From the NCBI GenBank assembly GCA_001600875.1, contig BCLD01000013.1, forward strand, positions 546,033 to 610,032: a stretch of 64,000 nucleotides of DNA. The letters run 5' to 3'. Origin of the DNA: Solicoccozyma terricola (taxonomy: Eukaryota > Basidiomycota > Tremellomycetes > Filobasidiales > Piskurozymaceae). Shown here piece after piece: positions 10,961 through 23,053 of the stretch (positions are counted from its first letter, which is position 1; every line of letters starts with the position of its first letter). The notes below the pieces were generated by a model, which made no database searches, was not told the DNA's origin, and saw nothing but the letters and a program-made list of their open reading frames with translations. Both the position numbers and the translations under genes were made by a program.

Positions 10961-11326
10961 ATGGGCCCTCCTCTGTCACATTCAATTATTGTTGTGAAAC
11001 GATCGACGTCATGTACATCTTCCAATCGAAGAGCGTCCTTCTTCGTAGGTGGCGGTGACAGCATCGGTGACCTCACTCCTCCTTCCCACCGGACCGACTT
11101 CAAGAGTGGTTTAACAATTCACATTTCAGCGCCCTCTTCCCCGGTAGATAGTATGACATCAATACGAACGCAATCCAGTGATAGTCGGGGTGGATCCAAA
11201 GCACCGACAACAGGGATTAGGAAAGCAACGATTAATAGAAGTAAAGCTTGTCGAAATCTCGTAAAGTTGTGCGAGGAGCTACAGTGTTTGGGTAGATGTG
11301 GTCATAAAACGGAACACTCAAGGTGA
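10961..11326 (+). CDS. Hypothetical small protein with a C-terminal Cys/His motif
   Basis: The single-exon reading frame gives 121 residues from the ATG at 10961 (context CAAATCATGG); ATGs at 10891 and 10682 are in the same frame and cannot be excluded. The middle is Ser/Thr-rich and the end is charged and Cys-rich (SKACRNLVKLCEELQCLGRC, then GHKTEH). The three evenly spaced Cys plus His could bind metal, but I recognise no family. A GTGAGT directly after the last codons suggests a possible 3' intron; every downstream acceptor I tried gives an immediate stop, so I end the gene at the TGA at 11324-11326. Confidence 0.4.
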   Translation: MGPPLSHSIIVVKRSTSCTSSNRRASFFVGGGDSIGDLTPPSHRTDFKSGLTIHISAPSSPVDSMTSIRTQSSDSRGGSKAPTTGIRKATINRSKACRNLVKLCEELQCLGRCGHKTEHSR

Positions 11327-11790
11327 GTTTGAAGGGAAAATGTAAAAGCTGAAATGTATATAGCGGCTGATACGGCACTCGCTCAGTTGTACGATGAAAG
11401 GGTAGGGCGAGTTGGTCATCTCGCGATCCGAAGGAATGGCAGAGAATTCGTGATCAATTTGTAACCGAACCATTTTTTGTTGTTACAACTATTATATGCT
11501 GTCACTATCATCTTTTTTGAAACACCCCAGTCAGCGAAGAAACCATCCATTGCAGTAGGAGATAGGTACGTCCCGTGCGGGAGAAAGGCGAGCTTGAGGA
11601 CTGAGGACAAAGGAGAAAGGGCACGTTTCGGTTGAAGTTGTTAGGCCATACGAGACAGGCAGCTACTGGTTAGAAATCCGACGACGAAATTGAGCTCGGA
11701 CGAGAGGGGTCAAATTCCAGCGGGAAGTTTACGTCGAAGTGTTCAGAAGGTGTTTGGGCGTGAGGCTTGATGAATGCTGTATGAGACAGC
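11327..11790. other. Spacer between converging small + gene and bZIP gene
   Basis: Short minus-strand ORFs here have no coding character that I can support. The span probably holds the 3' untranslated regions of both neighbours. Confidence 0.4.
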
Positions 11791-13791
11791 TTATTGAGAC
11801 GTGGAGTCTGTGCAAATTGCTGGTCTTCCGACCGAAGACGCCGTGGTAACGCAGGCGACGTCCGGAGCATTGGATCTCCGCATAACCTCTGCCTCCGATG
11901 TAGTGGAGTTCCTGCTATCGACACGTTCGAGGGAAGCACCTCCGAAGACGAGTGGGCTGAGGAGATTGGACAGAAGCATGACGTTTGGAGATGGCAAGAA
12001 AAGGCCGAGGTCACCGGGGTCCTTTGCAGGCGAGATCCGCGGTGGATCCGGGGTGACGGGTAAAGGACCACTCGTTTGCGATGTGCTGCAATCTCCTGGA
12101 GATGTCACATTCGGCGACCTTGAATCGGTTCCATTAGCGTTGGCTCGTCCATCGCCGTTGGACGGTCCAGCACTGTCAGATTCCTCCATCGCAATACCTT
12201 CATCCGCCGTGAGCACGATCTTTCTCCGCATTTCTACGTCACCATCATGTCTTCCTGCCGACCGCCCCGTAGTCACTCTTGGTGTGCTGGCAGCACCAAC
12301 TCCGGGTTGTGGTTGTTGGTGACCTGATTGTGCGAGTCGTTGTTCCTGTTGCAATTGAGGAGAGGCGTGAGCCGCAGGTCTACCTAATCGACGAAGGGAT
12401 GATGCATACTCTTGCGACCCCGAGCCAAACAAGGCATCCTCCATACTGGTGACATCCATGTCATCTTCACGGAGACCATGCAGCTCCTTCATCTTCTTGC
12501 GAATGTCTGCCACTTCCGACCTTTTGCCTTCCTTGGTCAAACCCGACTCGAGATTCATAGCCCAGACCTTGAAAGCGTCGATCTGACGTCTTGCTTCAGC
12601 CCGTTCATGTTCAAGATCAGCATTTGTTGTCTCCAAAGTCTGCGTGAGTTCTTTGATCTGATCTCGTTGGTTTCTTGCCATCTCCTGCAGCATCTCGAGC
12701 TCGGTTGCGCGACGATTTCGAAGACGAGCTTGCTTTTCTCGATTCTTCTGTCGTTTGATGTCTTCTTTACTCCTTTCGGCGTCCATAGGGCTCTCACCAG
12801 CTTGACCGCTGCTTCCCATCGACAAAGCAGGATCTAATTTGTTGACCTTGCGGCGTTTTGAGGGGGGTGCACTGATATCCACGTTGCCGTGATTGCTACC
12901 CTCCCCATCTGACGATCCAATGTCCGCACTATCATCCCTGCTATTCCCTCTAACATCGCTCGTGGAAACTCCCCAACCCCTCGCTCCATTCTTTCGACTC
13001 CTAGAAGATAAAGAGGTAGCGAGAGCACCAGCTTCATCCAATAGGGAACGTGAAATTGCAGATCGTCCTGCCTTACCACGAGTAGAACTATTCGACTTGT
13101 TCGGTGTGGCAACATCCCGTTCCACTGAAGCCGCCGCTGCTGCCAAAGAATGAAGATCCGCGCCGACTCCACCGGCGCCAGTCGACCCTCCATCGAACGG
13201 TTCTCCAATCCATCCATCCAAATGTTCCCTTCTCGGAGACCTCGATCTCGATCGCGACGAAGTGAGGGAAGAGGAGCGCTTAACCCCAGCTACATTGATA
13301 CCCGGATAAGCTGGTGTTCGAGATGACGATTGAACATATGCGGAATGACGAGAACCAGCAGACTCGGGACCATGTGTGTACGATCCAGCGCTATATCCAA
13401 CATAACCTTCCGCAACCTCATGATCCGAACCACCTACACCGTTCGCATCGGCTTTGGGGTTTGGTTCAGTTTGTTGACCGAATCCAACCTCCGATACCAG
13501 ACTCGGATCAAGTAGTGAATCGACGTTACCTCTTTCCGAGGATAAACCGCCGGTGGCAAGGTAAGCACCGCCTTGAATCGGCTGATATCGATCCGCACTC
13601 GCGAAAGGGAGATACCCCGAACCAGCTGTTAAACCGGGAAGTCTAGTTGAAGTAGGTGGGATTTGAGATCCTGGTCGACCGATGGGTGGGATTGACCATG
13701 GTATTTGATCTGCGGAGTCGATTGATGGTTCAGATACAGCGCCGTTGGCAGCAATCACGGCTTGAACAGTGGCGTCAAGGCTTGGTTCCAT
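11791..13791 (-). CDS. bZIP transcription factor
   Basis: A single exon of 666 residues starts at the ATG at 13791 and ends with TAA. The basic region lies near residues 340-360 (KRQKNREKQARLRNRRATEL) and shows the bZIP N-x7-R signature (N in KNREK, R in RLRN), followed by a leucine-zipper-like coiled coil (EMLQEMARNQRDQIKELTQT). Everything else is disordered: an Arg/Ser patch (SSRSRSRSPRREH), a likely nuclear signal (PPSKRRKVNKLD) just before the basic region, a Gln-rich stretch and Asp/Glu segments. Known role of the family: dimeric sequence-specific DNA binding in the nucleus. I cannot assign an orthologue. It is preceded by 1.6 kb without a gene, so its regulatory region or leader may be long. 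Confidence 0.85.
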   Translation of the reverse strand: MEPSLDATVQAVIAANGAVSEPSIDSADQIPWSIPPIGRPGSQIPPTSTRLPGLTAGSGYLPFASADRYQPIQGGAYLATGGLSSERGNVDSLLDPSLVSEVGFGQQTEPNPKADANGVGGSDHEVAEGYVGYSAGSYTHGPESAGSRHSAYVQSSSRTPAYPGINVAGVKRSSSLTSSRSRSRSPRREHLDGWIGEPFDGGSTGAGGVGADLHSLAAAAASVERDVATPNKSNSSTRGKAGRSAISRSLLDEAGALATSLSSRSRKNGARGWGVSTSDVRGNSRDDSADIGSSDGEGSNHGNVDISAPPSKRRKVNKLDPALSMGSSGQAGESPMDAERSKEDIKRQKNREKQARLRNRRATELEMLQEMARNQRDQIKELTQTLETTNADLEHERAEARRQIDAFKVWAMNLESGLTKEGKRSEVADIRKKMKELHGLREDDMDVTSMEDALFGSGSQEYASSLRRLGRPAAHASPQLQQEQRLAQSGHQQPQPGVGAASTPRVTTGRSAGRHDGDVEMRRKIVLTADEGIAMEESDSAGPSNGDGRANANGTDSRSPNVTSPGDCSTSQTSGPLPVTPDPPRISPAKDPGDLGLFLPSPNVMLLSNLLSPLVFGGASLERVDSRNSTTSEAEVMRRSNAPDVACVTTASSVGRPAICTDSTSQ

Positions 13792-15407
13792 GATGAATGA
13801 AAGTTAGAGAAGGGAGGGGCGAAAATTATTGGGGTCTGGGAGACAATAGAGGAGACGAGTTAGTACAAAGTGTATAAACGAATCAAACCAACCTAGCGCG
13901 AGACGAAAGTGATAGATATGAAGCGGAGCAAAAGGACCCCATTCCAAATGTTTGTGGAATAATTTGTCCCTTCAAACCACATAACCATCCCAAACGTTCT
14001 ACCAATGTCAATGACACGGAAAGTGGGCAAGGAGATGTCTGCAGGTACACTGAGGACAAGAACCAGATTTTCACGAACCCACCACCCGGGAAGCCTTGCT
14101 AGTAGTCAACCACGACCCGCATCACACAAGCCAAAGTGACATCTACCAGACTGAAAAAATACACACGAATCATTCGTAACGTAAACTGGAAAAAGTCTCC
14201 AGAAATCATCCCCGACCGGTGCACAACAACAGCACCGATCCAATATCATCTACTGAGACCTGAATACCAGGAGACTCAGATGATGAACCCCTGAATCCGG
14301 TCGCGAACGACTCCGAGGTGAGTTGGTACCAGTCAAGCTGAGTACCGCGACATAACCCCCTACGCCAGCGAACGGAACATCGCTCGGTAAAGTCGCGATT
14401 CCCATCCTCTCCTGAAACCCATAACCAACGACCACGCCGATTCTGGAAACAGCCCGCGTAAATGGGGAAAGGACTCACTGTTCGAAAGTAGTTCGATGTC
14501 TCTGCAAAAGACGTCGTAACCAAAAAAAAACCGGGGGGGGGGGGGGGAGGGACACGATAACGGTTGGGAAACCGGCGTTGTTTCAAGAGATGGATATGAT
14601 GTTTGATTGTGTTTTCGAATTGAAAGGGATCACCACATATCTGATTGGATGAGATGATGATGGTGGGAAGAGAGAGGAGAATGGACGGATGGGATCATTT
14701 GAGGCGTAAGGAAGATGGGGGAAGATGTTGTACGGTAGGCGCGACCGACGAGAGAGAAGAGAGCGAGAGAGTGGAAGGTAGACGGCGGTATTGGAACAAT
14801 GATGACGTGAAAGGCAAAGAACATGAGATGAGGTGGCCGTGAAAGAAGAGAGTGGGAGGAGTACTAACGTTGGTTGTATCCTGATGAATCAACGAAGACA
14901 GAAAACAAGAAGGGAAAAAAAAACAAGAACGGGGGATTCCCGTTGTGATGATTTGATTTTCGAGATGTGTGTTGTGCGATGTCCACAACTGAGCGGAAAT
15001 TGATCAGGGACACGAGGTGAGTTGTTCGTCTGCCGGACGAGCTGCTACTCACGATGTGTCTGCGTGGATGTGTGCGTAGCAGTGCTGATGCAGTGATGCG
15101 ACGGTGTGGATGATGAGCTGGACTGGTGGGGGCGTGGTGACAACCTGGTCCGAGGGGCAGTCACTCCTGGTTATTGACCGTTTCCCACCGCTGCTGCTTC
15201 TTTTTCGCGGGAGGGTAGTTCTCACGGTGGGGCCACCAGTTTCGCGGCGGGAGGGGCGAGTGCCTGTCATGGTGTGATACAAAGCTACAACCACTTGTGG
15301 GCCACTACCTATTCCCCCACACAGTCCCTTCAGCCCACTTCCGGATCACTCCTCTCCCTTCTTCATGCATCGGGAACTGCTTTGGATCTCTGTAAAACCG
15401 CAGCAAC
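13792..15407. other. 1.6 kb upstream region of the bZIP gene
   Basis: No conserved coding sequence was found. A run of 15 G at 14533-14547 follows a poly-A run. Several GTGAGT/CAG pairs on the minus strand could belong to introns in a long 5' untranslated region, with small ORFs such as the one at 14206-14586. G/A-rich segments lie at 14640-14860. Confidence 0.45.
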
Positions 15408-17559
15408 CTACATTATTAGCGGTCTTCCTTCTAGCCTTTCAACGGTATTTATCGCCCCCACCGTGACCCACCTAACAATTATCACTGCATGACTGTTATG
15501 CGCTCTAGGGAACCAGGCGATGTATTTATGCAACTTCTTTTTATCCAAATACGTGTTGAGATTATGAGCCATCCTTCGTTGCGACGGTGATAAGTCGAGT
15601 CTGATCTTGGGTTGTTTACCACTACCAACTCCGAATAATGTCGTTTCTTCATCGAAAACATCTTGCATCCTCTCCGGACTTTTCGGTCTGAACCCTACCA
15701 AACCCTCCACCATACCCTCCGCTTCTATACTCTCACTCCTACTAGTCATTTCACTCCCACTACCACCATCCACACCACCATTCTCAGCAATGTCCACGAT
15801 TCCCCCTTCAAGTCGCCGTTCAGCGCGTCGGATTAGCATACGTAGTTGGTCGATGGAGACGCCAGCAGGGGTGAAGGGTGTGGGTGTGGAGGTCCCAGAG
15901 AAGGGTGAAAGGGTGTTGGTGGACTCGGATGTGTCAGATTTAGCGGTGGGCGTCGATGATTGGGGATGTACGTGGAGTTTTCGAAGAGTGGCGAGACGTT
16001 TTCGCCTAGGTGACGATGACAGGTGTTGCTATTAGCTTTCAGGGAGCAAAAGACAAGTCTGATAAGGGCAACTCACGAACGACTCGAATCCAACAAGAAC
16101 CTCGTCAATCTGTTCGACAAACCGAGGGCTTTGTCAGTCAAAGCCGCTAGAAGCATCACCTCCCGATACCGAAAACTCACATGAGCAAAATCATCACTGG
16201 CAATACAAGAGGCAGCGTCAAATAAAACACCTGAAACCCCGCAAGTCAACCCCCCTATCAGCTCAACGACATAAATCACCCTCCAATCAGCCACCAACAA
16301 ACTCACATAATTGAACGGCCACCTGAATTGCAAAAACGGCGGCAACCTCGCTGGTGTCGGTTTCTTCGTCTTCTCAACCTTTCTATCCGTTTTATGACTC
16401 GTTCTCCACTGATACCATTTCTTCTCTGATCTAGTTGTGAGAGACGGAGAGGAAGGTGGGATGCTGTTCCATTTGATGACAAGATGAGATGAATCTGTTT
16501 CAACTAGTAACTCGTCTTCGATTGTCAATGAAGAAGAGGAAATGGGGATGAATGGATCATGTGCTGTGAATGAAGCTGTTGGATAAGGGACAGTCCGATC
16601 TTGTACTCTGTTCAGGACATCGCGTTGGTTATCAGGTCGGTCGTCATAATCGGATGACAGATGGTATGGCACATGGACTCACCCGTTCGCGAAGATATCG
16701 ATCCGATCGAAGCAGTTCATCGCTTGTAAAAACACCTCATCTATCACCATCGATCGTGGTCAAATCACACGCATGCCCCACGCCACGCCCTTATTATTGG
16801 TATCACTCACCAGGATCACTCATCACTTCCAAAATCGGCCTACCATCCTCCACCTCATGATACCTATCCACACAATACAACTGTTCTCCCGTTCTACTAA
16901 TCAACCTGCTGCCAAGAGTATGAAAGAGTGATCCCCATAGAGAACCAGTATAACGAGGTATACCGAGGTGAGGTGTGGCAATCGTTGCAAAGGATACAGG
17001 GCGGTGGTCTGTGAAGAAGGAAGGGGAGCGGGAATGGAGGAGACCGAGGAGGTAGCGAGCGACGACTGGAGACGCGCGTGCGTTGGGGGTTGGTGAGCAG
17101 GGAGTGGGGTTGGAAGACCAAATGTGGAAGGACACTCACGGCCACCTAGAGAGTAACCTAGTACCGAAAATTCAGTCACCTTGCCACCTTCCTTCTCAAT
17201 CTCGTCCACCATAGTGTCTATCTTGGGTATGAAATGGAACGGTGTTTCAGCGTCATTTACACGAGAGCTATCGTCATCCTTTGTGCGAAAACTTACTTGG
17301 TATCCAACTCGACTAGCAAACACCTCCACTCCATCATACGTCAATGTCCCCTCATTCCCACTCGCTACCAAAACCTTCAATTCGGTGTCGCGGGATTTGT
17401 GAGCCGCGATGACCTCTTGTCGACATGCTTCGAGGTGCGATGGTGAACCTATGGGAAATTGAAAAGGATCGATTAAACATGATGAGCAAGGGCGTTGTCA
17501 GACAGAAAAGGCGTACCCCAGAGACCGTGTATCAGGACGACGAGATGAACAGATGACAT
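15408..17559 (-). CDS. ROG1-like putative lipase/serine esterase (DUF676 type alpha/beta hydrolase)
   Basis: Nine exons: 17559-17517, 17448-17297, 17221-17140, 17065-16811, 16740-16683, 16607-16307, 16230-16181, 16109-16077, 16005-15408; 523 residues. The N-terminus is the family's first strand and oxyanion motif (MSSVHLVVLIHGLWG), followed by nucleophile elbow GYSLGGLVARYLLG (Ser near residue 89), FATIATPHLG, and a late NGVQDRTVPYPTAS segment supplying the acidic and His-side residues of the fold. A hydrophobic stretch (VFYLTLPLVLPVMILLM, around 297-315) suggests a membrane anchor. The C-terminal third is Ser/Thr-rich and ends with TVERLEGRPLIM. Relatives in yeast (Rog1 and paralogues) are monoacylglycerol lipase-like; the substrate here is unknown. 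Its start is only 94 bp from the divergent BCS1-like gene. Confidence 0.85.
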
Positions 17560-17653
17560 GTTGAAGGTGGTCGTACAGGAGCAGGAAGCCTGATGCGCAG
17601 AGGATGCGATCGTTGAGCATCCCTGGCTTGGAATATCGGTCGCCGGCATTGAA

Positions 17654-19916
17654 ATGACGAATCCCTCCGCCGGAATGCCACGTGGTTCAGCCCTGGGTAT
17701 GGGAGGGATCGATCGTCGATGGGACCTGAACCATTCCTGTCCAACAAGAATGCCACCTCGTCCCTCACATCTCTCCGCAGTCGTCTCAGTCCCAGATCAC
17801 TCTGCATCCCCTCTGCCCCCATCTAGACTCGTCAACGTCGTTCTGGACCTTGTCGAATCTCCAGCACTACGCGATGGGTTACGATTGATAGTCTTGGGAG
17901 GTATCCTTGAAGCAGCACGGAGAGGTGCATCATTACTGTTCAATGAGATCTACTCTCGTAAGTCTTCGTCGGATCATGACACTCCCTTCACCACTCACTC
18001 TCGGGCTGTTTTGCACTTAGGCCTGACTATAACAGCGCACATAGAACAACATGACCCAGCGTACGACTGGGTCATGGCTTGGCTGAGCGAACCTGAACGT
18101 CAGATATCAGCAAGGAATTTCGAGGTTGATACGAGAAGTACGCAGAAACAAGCAACTTCAGGATGGAAACCGGAGACTGGATTGATGCTGTTACCCAACT
18201 TCCGTAAGTGGATCGTATCTTAAAATCTGGGAGACAGTAAAGTTCTTAGATGTGAAAAACATTTGTTGTTGACCAGGTCATATGAGATGGGTAACATTCC
18301 AAGGCACTCTGCTTCGAATCGTTCGAAACCAAAACAACTCGTTACCTGGCAATCCATCCGAGAGCGTAACAATCACATCGTTCACTCGTTCTCAATCCCT
18401 AACCCACGCCCTTCTCCTATCTGCCCACCGATCATACCTCCATCGCACACAGGGTCGATTGTTAATCCATACGCCCAACAGGGGGTTAGGAGGATGGACG
18501 AGGACATCGGACCGACTACCTAGGAGTTTGGATAGTGTTATCCTGGAGAGAGGGGTGAAGGAGGGGGTAGTCAAGGATGTAGAAGGGTTTCTGGGAGATG
18601 AAGGGTGGTATGCTGAGAGAGGTGAGTGAGGGGAGGCTAGATGTAGGAGCTTGGGTCCTGAAGTGTGTTGAAACTGGAACCTTTCTCAAGGTATTCCGCA
18701 CCGGAGAGGTACGCTCTTTTTGGTCCCATGTGACAACCCATGTATCAATTGCTAACTTGATTTCATCTAGGATATCTGCTCTACGGTGTTCCAGGTCCGT
18801 TCTTCCGCCATCCACCCTCGCCTTTCATCTTGCTAATCGAAGTTTTCTCTCTCTTCTAGGGAGCGGCAAAACGTCTTTGATAACAGCAATAGCAGGAACA
18901 CTGCGTTTAAACCTCTACGTCATCTCCTTGGCTCAAAAAGGGTGATAGTTCCTCCGGACTTTTGCGGGTTGTAGAAACGAGCTAATGCGGGGGGGTTTCC
19001 TTTCTGGCTGACAGATTGGACGATGCGAATCTGAATAGACTCGTTGGAAGTTGTCCCTCGGGATCGATCATTTTGATGGAAGACATGTTCGTAGAACCAT
19101 CTTCCCTGCGACTGCGCTAGTTTGCTGACGGGCGAAAGCATTACAACCGAACAGAGATTGTGCATTCACTAGCCGTTCATCGCAAGATCAAGATCAACCT
19201 CAAAATTTCGTTCGCAACATCGTGGGTACGACACCTGCTCTGTCTGCTAGTGGTGTGACGCTTTCTGGATTACGTGAGTGATGAAAGAGGAATCGGTATA
19301 CTATGCGTGAAGATGACCTTGATTGGAGGTGTCAGTCAATTGTCTCGACGGCGTTGCTGCGCAAGAGGGTAGTATATTCTTTGCGACTACGTGAGTTCTA
19401 GGCGGAGTTTTTCATCATAGAATGAATTGACATGAGAGGGCATGTGTCATGTTTGCAGTAATCATGTGGAGCAACTCGATCCGGCATTATCTAGACCCGG
19501 TAAGAAAAGCTCGTGTTCTAGCGCGAATATATCATCAACGCCCATACTTGTCTTGTTTCTTTCCAGGTCGCTTTGACGTCTGGGTCGAATTCCACAACGC
19601 CACCAAGACACAAGCTCGCGATCTCTTCCTGCATTTCTTTCCACCACCCCCTAAGAATCCGGCATCGACATCACAGCAACTCCAATGGACAGAAGAGAAG
19701 CACAGCAAGAGAGAAGATGAACCCAACCTTGTTCAACTTGCACAACGATTCGCAGAGTGTATACCTGATGGTAAATACTCTGTAGCTGCGTTGCAAGGGT
19801 TCTTGATGGGATATAAGGGACAGCCGGAGAAGGCGGTGGACGCGTTCCCACTGTGGGTACCGCCGACGAGCTCGACGCGGCCCAGCGGGAGGGTGACACC
19901 GGTATCGGCCTCTTGA
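17654..19916 (+). CDS. BCS1-like mitochondrial AAA ATPase
   Basis: Ten exons: 17654-18203, 18277-18621, 18691-18708, 18771-18794, 18860-18941, 19015-19086, 19155-19273, 19336-19390, 19459-19499, 19567-19916; 551 residues. A BCS1_N-type domain contains KPETGLMLLPNFRHMRWVTF and DVEGFLGDEGWYAERGIPHR. The AAA module has Walker A GVPGSGKTS near residue 312, Walker B IILMEDIDCAF, sensor ATTNHVEQLDPAL and the arginine-finger region RPGRFDVWVEF. True Bcs1 inserts the Rieske protein into respiratory complex III from the mitochondrial inner membrane. Filamentous fungi and Tremellomycetes also have several paralogues of unknown substrate, and the divergent N-terminus makes this more likely one of those. 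Two exons are only 18 and 24 nt. The ATG at 17699 is an alternative start. Confidence 0.85.
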
Positions 19917-20292
19917 GCGTCCGATCACAGTGAGTATGGAATGACCTTGTAGGGTACTGGAGCTGTGGTTGCAAGGGGTATATAGCTTCTGTGTAGCCCT
20001 CCTTATACACTGTTCGCCACCCGGCCAGTCATCGCTGACTAATCCTGTTTCACAAAACCTTGACGCGGTGAACACTGTCCAGTGTACACTGCCCACCTCT
20101 CATATCCTCCACCTCGACACATCATCCACCACCTACCTTTGTCAATCTACCAGCTGCTCGATCTATTCTCCACACCCACGGTCTGCGTCCACAACTCATC
20201 ACCGTCGATTGATTGTCCGCCAACCGAAGCCAGGATCACATCCATCTTACAAACTAATAGACCACGTAGGCTCCCCTAGGAGGTTTTGCAAC
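19917..20292. other. Spacer / SCH9 promoter region
   Basis: The two genes lie head to tail on the + strand. The last 200 bp are rich in CCAC/CAC and C/T, like a fungal 5' leader. No gene is seen. Confidence 0.45.
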
Positions 20293-22947
20293 ATGAATAT
20301 GTCATGGAAACTTGGGAAGAGTGAGGGTGACAACAGATGGGCTACCTGATATTCACAGCTAATTTAGACTTTATGTAACCCGTCCACTCTCCTATAGAGC
20401 TCAAGGAGTCCGCTCCTAATCTGCTATCCCATCATGGCTCTCACCAATCCAGTAACAGCCAATCCAACAACCAGTCCAACAACCAGTCCAACTCTGGTAC
20501 ACAAACGCCGACACTTGCATCACGATCTACAACTCCAACTCCCAGTGCTATGGGTTCAGGCACTCCAGCACCTCCAACCGTGAGGAATGGTTTGTTGAAG
20601 ATTAGGGTGACAAGTGCGAAAGGATTAACTTTACCAGAGGGAGGTGAGACATTTTTTATTTTTGTTCCCCGCTATTAAAGGAAAACGGTGCATGCCATGG
20701 AGTATATCTGACAATTGCTTGCAACTTTTTTTCTTCTCTCTTTCGGATTATCAGTGGCCGTCCCAGAGCCAGTCCAGCGTGCACTAGCGAGTCACCCTAC
20801 TTCAGGAGGTCATTCCCTACTCGTTGGTTCTGCGCTCTCCTCTTCTCCTCGTCGCCAAGGCCCAGGAGGCTCCAATCGAGACTCATTGCAAAGGAAACAA
20901 CAATGGTGGTTGCCGTACGTCGTATTGGAATTCGACAAGAATGAAGTTTTGGTCGATGCGTTAGGTGGCGATCTTAGTAATCCAGTATGGATGTATAGCG
21001 CTACTTTGTGAGTTGGAGAGCGAAACTTCACTTATGCAGGCTTACCAACTTACAAGCCAAAATACCACTCCCCCTCCCTTCTACGTAGCGATGTCTCTCG
21101 TACCTCCGATATCTCAATCCAAGCATATCTTCGAACCGCGTCACCAAACTCTGCTCAAGGTCAAGGTGGTGTCAATCACGCCGATATGGGGAATGCTGAT
21201 TTGGCGGTCGGTGGAGTGAGGTTCACACCGGATTTCGAGACGCAGGTGAGTATTGTGACGCCATTGTAGTGTAGAATGGAGGGAAAGTCCTCTAATATGC
21301 GAGGAATATCGTACAGCAATTAATGGATGAGTGGTTGCCGATGGCCGGTGGGACCGGATCCATTCATATCCAGGTGGCTTTCAAACCTCATATGGTAAGT
21401 GAGAAGATAGGTCCTGTATGGAGACGTAGTTCTTGACACTGCCGTCATAAAACTTCACAGAACCAACATCTGACTATCGACAGCTTCGAACTGCTCAAAG
21501 TCATCGGCAAGGGCAGTTTCGGCAAGGTGGGTCGCTTGCTTCCGATTCATCCTGTCAAATACCAGCGATTAACCGTGAATATACCCTTCTCCAGGTTATG
21601 CAAGTCCGCAAGCGCGACACACTCCGAATCTATGCCCTCAAGACGATCCGCAAAGCGCACATCGTCTCACGCTCTGAAGTCACACATACACTCGCCGAAC
21701 GGACCGTTCTTGCCAAAGTGAACAATCCCTTCATCGTGCCTCTCAAGTTCTCGTTCCAGTCCAAGGAAAAGTTGTACCTGGTATTGGCGTTCGTGAACGG
21801 AGGAGAGCTCTTCCATCACTTGCAGAGGGAGGGCAAGTTCAACGAGGAGAGAAGCAGATTCTACGCTGCCGAGCTCTTGATCGCGCTGGAGCATTTGCAC
21901 GGCTTCAACGTGGTCTACAGGTGCGTTTGATGGCGCGAGCTATTCCATGCAAGTTGGCGACTAACCTGATCAAATGCTCGATTTGCGCAGAGATCTCAAG
22001 CCAGAGAACATCCTGCTTGACTACACTGGTCACATCGCCCTTTGCGACTTTGGTCTTTGCAAGCTCAACATGTCCGAATCCGACACCACGAACAGTGAGC
22101 TCTTCCTACCCGTCCTAGACTGATTTCAAACTGAATGCAGTGTTACTTGACCGTTCAACCAGCTTTCTGCGGTACGCCAGAATAGTTAGTCTGAGCGCAA
22201 AACATCATTCGGGCACGGAGATTGATAATACTATTTATTTCCGTTTCCAGCCTTGCTCCTGAACTTTTGTCTGGTCACGGATACACCAAATGTGTAGATT
22301 GGTGGACTCTGGGTGTTTTGTTGTACGAAATGGTCAGTACAAGAGAAGCGCGTAAAATCGATAATGTTCTAAACCTCGATCTTCGGCCACCTCTTACAGC
22401 TCACTGGTCTGCCGCCGTTCTACGACGAGAACACCAATGAAATGTACCGCAAAATCCTGCAGGAGCCGCTTCGCTTCCCGGAGGAGGTACAGCCCGAGGC
22501 CAGGTCGCTCCTCGTGCTCTTGCTCAACCGAGACCCGGCTCAGCGTCTAGGTGTGAATGGCGCACAGGACATCAAAAATCACCCCTTCTTTGCCAAGCAT
22601 ATCGACTGGAAACGATTGGTGGCAAAGAAGATACAACCGCCGTTCAAGCCGGCAGTAGTAAGTCGCAAAATTGCCTGCTCGACCTGTCGTGACTTTGCTC
22701 ACACCGTTATCACCTCCCCAGGCCAGCGCCATCGATACATCCAACTTCGACGAGGAGTTCACGTCGGAGGTGCCACTCGATTCGGTCGTCGATGACTCCC
22801 ACCTCTCCCAGACGGTGCAACAGCAATTGTAAGCCGACGGATGGAACTCTGATATCTGCAACGATGCTAATAAACTTCGATACGTAACACAGCGAGGGAT
22901 TCAGTTGGAGCCAAAGCCCTCTTGGGGAGAGCGTTGGCAGGTATTAG
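20293..22947 (+). CDS. SCH9: AGC-family protein kinase Sch9 (C2 domain plus kinase)
   Basis: Thirteen exons: 20293-20320, 20398-20643, 20755-21007, 21089-21245, 21317-21394, 21461-21526, 21595-21920, 21991-22094, 22163-22184, 22251-22332, 22400-22657, 22722-22828, 22893-22947; 593 residues. A short [14 protein letters not shown] start and an Asn/Ser-rich linker precede the C2 domain ([18 protein letters not shown] to PDFETQ, roughly 70-230). The kinase (about 262-520) has [32 protein letters not shown] and the activation loop TTNTFCGTPEYLAPE. The AGC tail ends with hydrophobic motif FEGFSW, the TORC1 target type in Sch9/S6K. Known role: nutrient signalling downstream of TORC1 that controls ribosome production, stress resistance and lifespan. 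Exon 9 is only 22 nt and encodes the FCGTPEY core. The 3' end lies 106 bp from the convergent MSH5. Confidence 0.95.
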
Positions 22948-23053
22948 GTGGCGGCGTCCCCTGCCTTTCTGCTCCATTTCCGTTGTATCATTTATCATCG
23001 TCTTGACGTCTCGTCTCGTCGCTACAACCCGAACACGTGGTTCGCTCGTCACC

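Noticed and set aside
11670..12071. Alternative minus-strand frame over the bZIP C-terminus
   Set aside because: The bZIP frame is open to 11791 with consistent composition, and no splice pair is needed to reach this frame.
14206..14586. 126-codon minus-strand ORF with a Pro run
   Set aside because: The start contains the translated G15 run and no family is seen; at most an upstream ORF or leader exon.
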